From Bacillota bacterium (lineage in GTDB: Bacteria; Bacillota_C; Negativicutes; Sporomusales; Sporomusaceae), in the NCBI GenBank assembly GCA_023441125.1, contig JAEZQV010000007.1, positions 1-10,142 of the forward strand: a stretch of 10,142 nucleotides of DNA. Direction: 5' to 3'. This document shows positions 1-6,325 of this stretch, in pieces; within the stretch, counting starts at the first letter, position 1; each line of letters begins with the position of its first letter. The notes below the pieces were generated by a model that was not told the origin of the DNA, did no database searches, and was given only the letters and a program-made list of their open reading frames with translations. The position numbers and the translations under genes are program-made.

Positions 1-554
1 TTTTTTAGCAGTTCCAGGATAGAAAACGTCGTTTGCGGGTCCAGGGCCGATGTAGCCTCATCACTGAGCAAAACATCCGGATCATTGGATAAAGCCCGGG
101 CAATGCCGACTCTTTGTTTCTGCCCGCCGCTTAATTGCAAGGGATACGCCTTGGCCTTATCGGCCAGGCCAACCAACGCCAAAATCTGCTCGACCTTTGC
201 CTTGATGACTTGCGGCGGCTGACCGGCCACTTCCAGAGGAAAGGCTACATTTTCAAATACCGTCTTGGCGTCAAACAAATTGAACTGCTGAAAAATCATG
301 CCGATCTTGCGTCTGGCCAGCCGCAGCTGTTTTTTATCCAGCGCGGTGATTTCCTGCCCAGCTACGGTAACACTGCCGGCATCCGGCTCTTCCAGGCGGT
401 TAAGGCAGCGGATCAGAGTGGACTTGCCAGCTCCGCTAAAACCGATAATACCAAAAATGTCGCCTTTGTGAATCTGCAGGTTTACTTTGTTCAGGGCCTG
501 AACTGTGGCCTGGGGGGTAACATACGTCTTGCTCAGATCTTTTACTGTGATCAT
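1..554 (-). CDS. metN: Methionine-type ABC transporter ATP-binding protein MetN, partial (3' end outside window)
   Basis: ATPase that would power uptake of methionine or a related amino acid through a MetI permease, with a MetQ lipoprotein as receptor. The visible 184 codons carry the full nucleotide-binding core: Walker [10 protein letters not shown] (residues 38-46), Q-loop FQQFNLF (88-94), ABC signature LSGGQ (141-145), Walker B VLLSDE (161-166) and D-loop SALD (169-172). The stretch [11 protein letters not shown] (98-108) and the LNRLEEP segment after Walker A are typical of MetN rather than of polar amino acid ATPases. MetN is usually about 340 residues with a C-terminal ACT-like (NIL) regulatory domain; that half, and any metI/metQ, lie beyond the edge. 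Start chosen at 554 because the homology begins there. The ribosome site is ordinary at best: GTGAGG ten bases upstream, or AGGAAG only two bases upstream. The gene has its own promoter and a leader with two terminators. Family call is strong; substrate is inferred. Confidence 0.93.
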   Translation of the reverse strand, partial: MITVKDLSKTYVTPQATVQALNKVNLQIHKGDIFGIIGFSGAGKSTLIRCLNRLEEPDAGSVTVAGQEITALDKKQLRLARRKIGMIFQQFNLFDAKTVFENVAFPLEVAGQPPQVIKAKVEQILALVGLADKAKAYPLQLSGGQKQRVGIARALSNDPDVLLSDEATSALDPQTTFSILELLK

Positions 555-589
555 AGCTTCCTAGCCTCACTTTACTGCCAAGATTACAT

Positions 590-638
590 AAAAAAGGCTT
601 GGTTTCACACTTATCCAAATAAATGTAAAACCAAGCCT
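590..638 (-). terminator. Intrinsic terminator 2 in the metN leader (probable attenuator)
   Basis: On the minus strand AGGCTTGGTTT (628-638) pairs perfectly with AAACCAAGCCT (595-605), an 11-bp stem around a roughly 22-base loop, followed directly by a run of T (590-595). The plus-strand side lacks a T run, so it acts in the metN direction. It ends 35 bases before the metN start, so it can only stop metN transcription itself. Confidence 0.85.
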
Positions 639-687
639 CCAGTATCTCTGGTCAACTTTCATACTGCCAAGTATTTTGTTAGACAAC

Positions 688-726
688 AAAAAAAGGCTGT
701 ATTCCTCACTTAAGGGAACACAGCCT
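688..726 (-). terminator. Intrinsic terminator 1 in the metN leader (attenuator, or end of upstream transcript)
   Basis: On the minus strand AGGCTGTGTTCC (715-726) pairs with GGAATACAGCCT (694-705), with one G-T wobble, followed by seven T (688-694, the first of which is within the stem). It lies about 50 bases downstream of the predicted metN start site. It could terminate both the metN leader and any read-through from the threonine-synthase-like gene, which has no other terminator after its stop at 844. Confidence 0.82.
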
Positions 727-778
727 CTGATTCTACTGATCAGTCAGCCTGCAGGACGTTTGTTTTTGAATTAATTGC

Positions 779-808
779 ATTATACTCTGCCTCACCATAA
801 ACTGTCAA
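779..808 (-). promoter_or_regulatory. Sigma-A-type promoter for metN
   Basis: TTGACA (803-808) and TATAAT (779-784) on the minus strand match the consensus exactly, with an 18-base spacer. The predicted start is near 772. It lies between the stop of the threonine-synthase-like gene (844) and the metN leader, so metN can be transcribed independently of the genes upstream. Confidence 0.85.
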
Positions 809-843
809 TATTCCATTGCCGCTTTTTTACATTATATAGCCGC

Positions 844-2049
844 TTATAGTTCCGGTATATCTTCATCAGGCTGGAGCACCGGCACATTCACCCGGACAGT
901 ATCCGGATACTTGAGGCCGGTCCCGGTATTCAGCATAACCACTTTCTCGTTGGATTTGATCCAGCCGCTCGCCAGCAGCTTTTTGGCGGCGGTATAATTA
1001 GCCGCGCCTTCCGGGCAGACAAAGGTGCCTTCACTGGCCGCCAGTTCGGCCTGATCCTGTAACAATTCTTCATCGGTAACGGCAATGGCGCAGCCATTGG
1101 TCTGATAGATGGCATCCAGGACCAAAAAGTCGCCAAGCGCTTTGGGGACGGTAATGCCAAACGCCACCGTGGACGCATTGTGCCAGAATTCCGAAGCCGG
1201 CTTTTTCTCTTGCCAGGCTTTCACGATCGGCGCGCAGCCTGCGGCCTGAACGGCCACCATCCGGGGCATTTTATTGCCGGTCCAGCCGATCTGCTGCAGC
1301 TCGCGGAAAGCTTTATAAATACCGATCAGGCCCACACCGCCGCCGGTAGGATACAAGATTACATCAGGCACTTCCCAGTTCAGCTGCTCGGCGATTTCCA
1401 GTCCCATGGTCTTTTTGCCCTCAATCCGGTACGGCTCTTTCAGGGTCGAAGCATCCATCCAGCCGTGCTTGGCCACTGCCCGGCCGACAATTTTACCGGC
1501 ATCGCTGATTAAACCGTTCACCAGGAATAGCTTGGCGCCGGCAATGGCGCATTCATTGCGGGTAATCGCCGGGGCGTCAACCGGCATAACAATATAGGCG
1601 TCAATATCGGCCTTGGCGGAGTAAATCGCCCAGGAAGCGCCGGCATTGCCGTTAGTCGGCATGGCCAAGGCGGTTACCCCCAGTTCTTTCGCCCGGGAGA
1701 CACCCACCGCCGCGCCGCGGGATTTAAAAGTGCCGCTGGGAATGATGCCCTCATCCTTTAGATAAAGCTCAATCCCGAGCTTCCGGCTTAGCTTCTCCAG
1801 AGCCAGCAGCGGTGTCAGGCCTTCCCCGAGCGTAACCTTGTTTTTTTCGTCAACCAGCGGCAAGAGTTCACGGTAACGCCACAGATCGGGCTTGCGGCCG
1901 GCCAGATCGGTTTTATTAAGGCTGGCCTTGACTTTGGCCAGATCATAGCGGACCAATAGCGGCGCGCCGCAATCCGGGCACAATTGCGTCAATGTATGTG
2001 GATCGTGCTTAGCATTGCATTTGGGACATTCCAGGTGAGTCATGTACAT
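844..2049 (-). CDS. thrC: Threonine synthase family PLP enzyme with N-terminal zinc ribbon
   Basis: A 401-residue fold-type II PLP enzyme. Threonine synthase converts O-phosphohomoserine to threonine in the cytoplasm. Visible features: zinc ribbon with Cys8, Cys11, Cys24 and Cys27; GEGLTPL (75-81); PLP lysine Lys109 in GTFKSRG; PTNGNAGA (131-138); the PLP-phosphate loop PTGGGVG (234-240); and NTGTGLKY near the C-terminus (374-381). Two motifs differ from textbook ThrC: the usual SFKDRG is TFKSRG, and the usual STGNTSA-type loop is PTNGNAGA. This marks a divergent subgroup that is commonly annotated threonine synthase, so the real substrate is less certain than the family. The start at 2049 is favoured over the ATG at 2043 because AAGGAG lies ten bases upstream of it. 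The 110-base gap to the upstream gene shows only a weak promoter-like pair and a small TTGTC/GACAA hairpin. No terminator directly follows it other than those in the metN leader. Confidence 0.85.
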   Translation of the reverse strand: MYMTHLECPKCNAKHDPHTLTQLCPDCGAPLLVRYDLAKVKASLNKTDLAGRKPDLWRYRELLPLVDEKNKVTLGEGLTPLLALEKLSRKLGIELYLKDEGIIPSGTFKSRGAAVGVSRAKELGVTALAMPTNGNAGASWAIYSAKADIDAYIVMPVDAPAITRNECAIAGAKLFLVNGLISDAGKIVGRAVAKHGWMDASTLKEPYRIEGKKTMGLEIAEQLNWEVPDVILYPTGGGVGLIGIYKAFRELQQIGWTGNKMPRMVAVQAAGCAPIVKAWQEKKPASEFWHNASTVAFGITVPKALGDFLVLDAIYQTNGCAIAVTDEELLQDQAELAASEGTFVCPEGAANYTAAKKLLASGWIKSNEKVVMLNTGTGLKYPDTVRVNVPVLQPDEDIPEL

Positions 2050-2159
2050 AGTGCGTTCGCTCCTTCAAAATGAGTTCGGTTTTAGTTACTGTTTCGCCGG
2101 CAGGCCAAGAATATCCTTGTCTTTGCGACAAAACAACCTGCGGCGGTCTAAAATATTCC

Positions 2160-3226
2160 TCAGTCGGAATACACCGCAAGAATCTCCAGGCTTTTCTGCA
2201 GATGATATCGTCTTTGCATTTCCTGTAAGTCGGCCAGTACTGCCTCACTGATGACCACCCCCTGGTTGATACTCTTGCTTCTGCTCATATACTCCAGTTC
2301 ACCCGGCATATAGATGCCCGGCTGGGCTGCATCGCGCCGGGAAGCCTTTAAGCCGGCTATGAGTTCATCAACGCCTTGCTTAAAAGAGGCTGTAGCCAAA
2401 AAATCAGCAATACGGATAGCTCCCAGAAAAAAGCCTCTCCATTACTGCTGCCAGTAGTGGGATTCCCCTTTGCGGCTGCAAGAAAAGCACTGCTTAAAAT
2501 GCCGCTAAGCACCTCTACTATTACCGCCAACCCGGAGCCTTTGTAGCCGCCGAAAGGAATAACGGCCCCCTGCCGGGCTTCCCCGGCGTTAACGGTAGGC
2601 TGACCCGCTTGATCGACAGCCCAGCCGGGCGGAATATCCCGCTGTTCCCGTTCGGCGGCAATGATCCGGTTGAAGGCTGCCTGACTGGTTGCGCCATCAA
2701 AGACCAGCGGATATTCCTTGTCGGCCGGAACAGCAATGCTGATGGGATTGGTGCCCAGCACCCGCGAAGTGCCGCCGTAGACCGTCATGATGGGACCGCT
2801 GTTGCATAAGGCAATGCCAATCATATCCATCGGCAAAGCCATCATAGAGTAGAAGGCCGCCATACCGAAATGCCTGCCTTTGGTCACGGTAGCAAAAGCA
2901 ATGCCTGAGTTTTGAGCCTTCGCCAGGCAGCGCACCATCGCCCATTTGCCGGTTACGGCTCCTAGCCCAAAATCACCGTCAACAGCCAGGTTGGCAACAC
3001 CTTCCCGGATTATTTTTATAGCCGGTCTGGCGTTGAATACCTTGGTCTCAAGCTTATGGGCATATTCTTTCACTTTGGCGACACCGTGGGACTTGACGCC
3101 GCGTAATTCGGCTTCCACCAGATTGTCGGCAACCGTTTGGGCATCTTCGGCCGCCACCCCCAAGGCGGCGAAAACTTCCTGGCAAAATTCGCGCAAGCTG
3201 TCGTGTGCCAGCCGGTAACGCTTCAT
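2160..3226 (-). pseudogene. Ldh_2 family malate/L-lactate-type dehydrogenase, frameshifted at a T6 run
   Basis: NAD(P)-dependent oxidoreductase of the Ldh_2 (malate/L-lactate/ureidoglycolate/sulfolactate) family, which interconverts 2-hydroxy and 2-oxo acids. The first frame (2357-3226) shows SHG (residues 46-48, catalytic His47 expected), GRHFG (117-121), LGTNP (157-161), DGATS (177-181), GWAVD (201-205) and PFGGYKGSG (224-232). Homology then jumps to the -1 frame: after EAFF (265-268) the expected continuation LGAIRIADF runs on into LATASFKQGVDELI to the stop at 2160. One extra T in the six-T run (2427-2432) restores a single protein of about 356 residues, normal for the family. As written, translation ends at 2357 with an unrelated tail of about 20 residues. 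The cause may be a sequencing error, a real mutation or, less likely, programmed slippage. The start at 3226 is three bases after the dipeptidase stop, with AGGAGG inside that gene, so the two are probably translationally coupled. Substrate cannot be assigned. Confidence 0.85.
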
Positions 3227-3229
3227 GGC

Positions 3230-4516
3230 TCACTCCTCCTGCTCAGATATTGTCCGGGCCAGTTTATGAATAGCCGTTGCATACACCGCCGTTGCTTTGA
3301 GCAGGCCGGCAATAGCAATATACTCATTTTTCTGATGCGCCAGGTGCGGATCGCCGGGAAAGCGCGCGCCAAATGCGGCAAAATTGCCCAGCACGCGGGC
3401 GTAGGTGCCGCCGCCCATGGCCTGCGGCTTGCCGGCGCTGCCGGTAGATTCAGCATAAGCCGCCAGCAAAGTTCTTATTAAGGGCGACTCCGGGGGGAGA
3501 TAATGCGGCGGCGAGCCGGTGCAGTCCGTAAACGAAAAGCCGTATTGCCGGCCAACTGCCTGCAATTTTTCAATGACTGCGGCGGCATTGTGGGTAACCG
3601 GATAGCGAATATTGACCGTCAGCGTCGCCGCTTGTTCATCAACCTGGATTAATCCGAGATTGCAGGTCAAATGCCCCGAAAGATTATCCCAAACAGCAAT
3701 CCCCAGACTTGCCGGGTCTGCCGCCCGGGTTATGAATTCCAGTACCGGATGGGTACCAACCTGCTGCAGCTGCCTGGCCAGTTTGACAATTGCATTATCG
3801 CCCAGTTCGGGCGTCGAGGCATGCGCCGCCACGCCGGTGGCCTCATAACTTTTTCCGGCGAATTCAGCTTTGGCATAGGCCGGCACCACATTGCGCGCCG
3901 TGCCGCCGGTAAAAATCAGCCGGGGAGTTGAGGGTGGCAGCTCTTTTACAAAATTGCCGCTGAGCGCACCTTTTTCCGCATTAATTACGGGAAAGGCCCC
4001 GTCCGGGGTGAAGCCGCAGGCAGGCAGCCCTTCTACCTGAATATAATGTTTTACACACAGAAAGCCGCTTTCTTCATCACAGCCAAAAACCAGCCGGAGA
4101 CGTTTATGGACTGGTATCCTACTGTCGCGTACCAGCTTAAAAGCATACATGGCGGCAACGGCCGGTCCTTTATTGTCGGCCGCCCCGCGGCCATAGATAT
4201 TGCCATTGTGAATTTCTCCGCCCAACGGCGGATAATCCCAGTCCGGCCCTGCCGGTACCACATCCAAATGCGCCATAATTACCACCACATCCGCTCCTCG
4301 GCCAAATTCCCAGTAGCCGGCATAGCCGTCCAGATCTTTGGTGGCAAACCCCCATTGCCGGCCAATTGCCAGAACATAATCCAGCGCCGCCCGGTTCCCG
4401 GCCCCAAAAGGAGCATTGGCTAAAGCCACCGTCTCCTCGGTATTAAACTGAATCAATTTTTGCGTGGTGGCTACGATTTCTGCTTGTAATGCGGCAATCG
4501 CATTGGCATATCTCAT
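3230..4516 (-). CDS. pepV: M20 family metallopeptidase, PepV-type dipeptidase
   Basis: A cytoplasmic two-metal (zinc) hydrolase of the M20 family that cleaves dipeptides or related N-acyl amino acids. In its 428 residues I see the metal and catalytic set: His83 and Asp85 in HLDVVP, bridging Asp114 in GRGAADNKGP, catalytic Glu148 and neighbouring Glu149 in CDEESG, Asp172 in TPDGAFP, and a C-terminal His394 in HLAHQKNE. The lid-domain His232 (AAHAS) and the GGGTYAR stretch (368-374) are typical of the PepV/Sapep branch, which usually runs about 450-470 residues. The start at 4516 has AAGGAG seven bases upstream. It lies 20 bases after the substrate-binding protein and three bases before the dehydrogenase start, which points to one operon. 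The context suggests it hydrolyses an imported compound, which is inference. Another M20 deacylase or aminohydrolase remains possible. Confidence 0.88.
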   Translation of the reverse strand: MRYANAIAALQAEIVATTQKLIQFNTEETVALANAPFGAGNRAALDYVLAIGRQWGFATKDLDGYAGYWEFGRGADVVVIMAHLDVVPAGPDWDYPPLGGEIHNGNIYGRGAADNKGPAVAAMYAFKLVRDSRIPVHKRLRLVFGCDEESGFLCVKHYIQVEGLPACGFTPDGAFPVINAEKGALSGNFVKELPPSTPRLIFTGGTARNVVPAYAKAEFAGKSYEATGVAAHASTPELGDNAIVKLARQLQQVGTHPVLEFITRAADPASLGIAVWDNLSGHLTCNLGLIQVDEQAATLTVNIRYPVTHNAAAVIEKLQAVGRQYGFSFTDCTGSPPHYLPPESPLIRTLLAAYAESTGSAGKPQAMGGGTYARVLGNFAAFGARFPGDPHLAHQKNEYIAIAGLLKATAVYATAIHKLARTISEQEE

Positions 4517-4536
4517 ATTGACTCTCCTTATCCCGT

Positions 4537-5559
4537 TTATTCTTGCAACTCACCCGTGAAAAAAGGGTTGACTTCATTGGTATACAAATCTTTAGCCTGA
4601 ATTTCACCCGATTTGGCAAAACCATTACGTTCCATCATGTCAATCCAGAACTGAATTTTCCTTTCGTCCACCCACTTATCCGCGGAATGCCAGTTGCCGC
4701 CGGACAAAGGCGCATCATTAAATTTGGCCCACAGCTGTTTGGCCTCGGCAAAATTGCTGTTGCCCCATTGCTGTCCCCGGTAGTTGCCGGCGATATAGGC
4801 CTTCACCACTCCCGGGTATTTTTGGATGAAATCTTCACTAAAGGCCCGCACCGCTAAGCCCCCGGCTTCCCCGTCGCCGGCCGCCGCCCCAAGCTGATAG
4901 CTGGAAACCAGAACTTTCAAGCCCGGCCGCTGCTGGGCACCCATCGAAAAGGTTGAGTGGACAACGGCGACATCAATCAAGCCTTGCCGTAAAGCCTGTT
5001 CCTGCTGGGCATCCGGCATGGTCACCAATTCTACCTGCTCTTTGGCAATGCCATGCTGGCGCAGATATTCATAAGTAAGCAAATCGGCGCAGCTGCCCCT
5101 GTTGGCCACCGCGATTTTTTTGCCGGTCAGGTCCTGGGCCGTATTGATCTTGCCGTTTTCCTGCACTAACCAGTACATGTGGCCTTTATCGCCGTCGGGA
5201 TGATCCACCATTCCTTCCATAACAATTTTAATTTTCATGCCGGCCTGCCGGGCCATGGCCACATTAATGACATGGCCGGAATGCATGACGTCAACATCGC
5301 CTTTGACAACGGCCTGCACCAAAGTACCGCCTTTGAGCGGCCCCAGGTAGTCGGTCACAATCCCCACATCTTGAAAGAAGCCGTTTAGGTCGGCCATGGC
5401 GTAGTCAAAGGCACCGCCTCTGATTACCTTGAGGTGAAATTCCTGTGAAAGTTTGCCGTTCTTAAATTGATAATCACTGCCGTCGACTGTTTTTGCGCAG
5501 CCTGCCGTAAGCAATACAATCAGTAATGCCACCACCGGCCATAGTCTGTTAGCTTTCAT
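4537..5559 (-). CDS. ABC transporter substrate-binding lipoprotein, nitrate/sulfonate (SsuA/NMT1-like) family
   Basis: A 340-residue extracytoplasmic solute receptor anchored as a lipoprotein. Starting at 5559, the protein opens with MKANR, a hydrophobic stretch and the lipobox LTAGC (Cys21), then a hydrophilic linker. Family hallmarks of the periplasmic-binding type II fold follow: a GTLVQAVVKGDVDVMHSG region in the first lobe, DLTGKKIAVANRGSCADLL in the hinge and second lobe, and a C-terminal helical part. The ATG at 5598 overlaps the stop of the upstream gene (ATGA), but I chose 5559 because AAGGGAG lies eight bases before it and it gives a clean signal peptide. No permease or ATPase partner is adjacent; the only ATPase visible is MetN, which belongs to a different import family. 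Ligand unknown: family members bind sulfonates, nitrate, pyrimidine precursors or other small solutes. The downstream dipeptidase and dehydrogenase suggest an organic solute, which is inference. Confidence 0.85.
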   Translation of the reverse strand: MKANRLWPVVALLIVLLTAGCAKTVDGSDYQFKNGKLSQEFHLKVIRGGAFDYAMADLNGFFQDVGIVTDYLGPLKGGTLVQAVVKGDVDVMHSGHVINVAMARQAGMKIKIVMEGMVDHPDGDKGHMYWLVQENGKINTAQDLTGKKIAVANRGSCADLLTYEYLRQHGIAKEQVELVTMPDAQQEQALRQGLIDVAVVHSTFSMGAQQRPGLKVLVSSYQLGAAAGDGEAGGLAVRAFSEDFIQKYPGVVKAYIAGNYRGQQWGNSNFAEAKQLWAKFNDAPLSGGNWHSADKWVDERKIQFWIDMMERNGFAKSGEIQAKDLYTNEVNPFFTGELQE

Positions 5560-5594
5560 TGCTAACGCTCCCTTCTTCAAGTAACCTGGCCGGC

Positions 5595-6008
5595 TCATTC
5601 ACAGCGGCAGGCGCCGCCGCACCCTTCGGCGCCGCCTGTTCCCGGACAACCGGCTGCCGGCCTGGAAGCCTTTATTCTCTTAAGAAGCTTGCCCCGCCGG
5701 CCATATGTTGGCAGAGCCTGGTCAACAGGACCGGTAACGGCTAAGGCGAATACGCCCTTTCCCATTAATTCCATTTCGGCCCGTGGACCAATTTGGGCTG
5801 CCAGTACCGCCTCGACATCGGCGAGCAGTTCCACGGCCCGGCTGGCGGCATGCATGTGTTCAGAACCCGTTGCCGGCGGAATTTGCCGGCTCTCCAGAAA
5901 CTGGTAAGTACCGGTCTCGTTAACCTCATAGATCAAAAATTCCTTGGACCGGCCGAAATGTTCGTTGATGTTGATCCCGTCCGTACTGGCCACTGCTACT
6001 TTGGACAT
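5595..6008 (-). CDS. NifX/NifB C-terminal-like protein (dinitrogenase iron-molybdenum cofactor family) with Cys-rich tail
   Basis: A 137-residue protein of the Nitro_FeMo-Co family. Relatives bind or carry iron-molybdenum cofactor precursors or other metal clusters in the cytoplasm, but many members occur without nitrogenase and have no settled role. The N-terminal MSKVAVASTDG and HFGRSKEFLIYEV (residues 17-29) are the typical fold signature, and AAQIGPRAEMELMGKGV (70-86) fits the second half of the domain. After a basic linker (about 104-116) comes a glycine-rich tail with Cys121, Cys130, Cys134 and Cys136, which could bind a metal or cluster. AGGTGG about seven bases upstream supports the start at 6008. 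It is the first gene of the minus-strand operon, behind a strong promoter and an attenuator-like terminator, and is divergent from the cysteine desulfurase gene. No other nif gene is visible, so a nitrogenase role is not supported. Confidence 0.85.
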   Translation of the reverse strand: MSKVAVASTDGININEHFGRSKEFLIYEVNETGTYQFLESRQIPPATGSEHMHAASRAVELLADVEAVLAAQIGPRAEMELMGKGVFALAVTGPVDQALPTYGRRGKLLKRIKASRPAAGCPGTGGAEGCGGACRCE

Positions 6009-6133
6009 GTTCTACCACCTCATTCATTTATATTTGAAATACTGTCCTGGAGAAACAAAAAGACAGATCTTTTCCAAATGAAAAAATCTGTCTCCGGACT
6101 CATTCCAGTCAACAAATAGGCTATTTAGCTATT
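6009..6133 (-). promoter_or_regulatory. Leader RNA of the nifX-like operon with attenuator module
   Basis: Untranslated leader from the predicted start near 6133 to the gene start at 6008. In order it holds an AT-rich hairpin at the 5' end (AAATAG with CTATTT, about 6114-6136), GTTGA (6109-6113), a small hairpin CTGGA/TCCGG with loop ATGAG (6094-6108), and then an intrinsic terminator (6056-6093). GTCCGGAG before the terminator could also pair with CTCCAGGAC after it (one bulge), a possible alternative fold. The GTTGA-hairpin-AGRC-terminator order is the same as in both metN leader modules. The ligand or factor is unknown. Confidence 0.6.
6056..6093 (-). terminator. Intrinsic terminator in the leader of the nifX-like operon (probable attenuator)
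   Basis: On the minus strand AGACAGAT (6086-6093) pairs with ATCTGTCT (6061-6068); four further T-A pairs can extend the stem after a mismatch. A TTTTT run follows (6057-6061). The opposite strand has no T run after the stem. It lies between the promoter at 6140-6168 and the gene start at 6008, so it would attenuate the whole operon. Confidence 0.78.
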
Positions 6134-6139
6134 TTTTCC

Positions 6140-6168
6140 ATTGTAGACCACGCACTAGACAGTGTCAA
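6140..6168 (-). promoter_or_regulatory. Sigma-A-type promoter for the nifX-like operon
   Basis: TTGACA (6163-6168) and TACAAT (6140-6145) on the minus strand with a 17-base spacer; predicted start near 6133. It is back to back with the nifS promoter, with 25 bases between the two -35 boxes. Confidence 0.83.
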
Positions 6169-6193
6169 CGCAATTTTTTACTATTTTTCAATG

Positions 6194-6222
6194 TTGACAA
6201 TGCTGATCGGATTTATTACAAT
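6194..6222 (+). promoter_or_regulatory. Sigma-A-type promoter for nifS
   Basis: TTGACA (6194-6199) and TACAAT (6217-6222) with a 17-base spacer, the same boxes and spacing as the divergent promoter on the other strand. The predicted start near 6229 gives a leader of about 97 bases, which contains a small TTTCG/CGAAA hairpin (6259-6272) but no terminator. Confidence 0.83.
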
Positions 6223-6325
6223 TAGGGCAATATTAATTACAAACACTCAGGTGGTGATTTTCGTTTGCGAAAGCGATTGCGTAGCAAGCTGCTGTTTTAA
6301 TCAAAAAGTCAGGAAGGTGTATACG

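Larger units (their letters stand above)
555..772 (-). promoter_or_regulatory. metN 5' leader RNA with two serial attenuator modules
   Basis: This is the untranslated leader expected from the promoter at 779-808, about 218 bases long. It holds two complete intrinsic terminators in series (688-726 and 590-638), both ahead of the metN start. Each is preceded immediately by a small hairpin: 727-743 (stem CTGAT/ATCAG) and 639-651 (stem CCAG/CTGG, loop AGATA). In each case GYTGA lies just before the hairpin (744-748 and 652-656). A 10-base direct repeat, CTTGGCAGTA, occurs at 662-671 and 573-582. I do not see the conserved cores of the SAM-I or SMK riboswitches or of a T-box, so the ligand or factor is unknown. 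Regulation by transcription attenuation is inference from the layout. Confidence 0.65.

Noticed and set aside
135..713. A 192-codon plus-strand open frame across metN and its leader
   Set aside because: It is antisense to a clear MetN frame, runs through the terminators and has no recognisable protein features.
733..780. A 15-codon open frame (ATG at 778-780 to TAG) on the minus strand that might be a leader peptide for metN
   Set aside because: Its ATG overlaps the -10 box, so it lies upstream of the predicted transcription start and would not be in the RNA; there is also no ribosome site.
2050..2159. A separate promoter or structured leader for the threonine-synthase-like gene (TTGTTT-17-TATTCT and a TTGTC/GACAA hairpin)
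   Set aside because: The boxes match consensus poorly and the hairpin is only five base pairs, too weak to call as a feature.
5560..5598. Start of the substrate-binding protein at the ATGA overlap (5598)
   Set aside because: It would add 13 residues before an otherwise standard lipoprotein signal peptide; the ATG at 5559 has a clear ribosome site.
6191..6325. In-frame N-terminal extension of NifS, including a stretch with four Cys and GTG codons at 6251 and 6254
   Set aside because: The upstream ATGs overlap the promoter, the GTG codons lack a ribosome site, and family homology with a good ribosome site starts at 6326.
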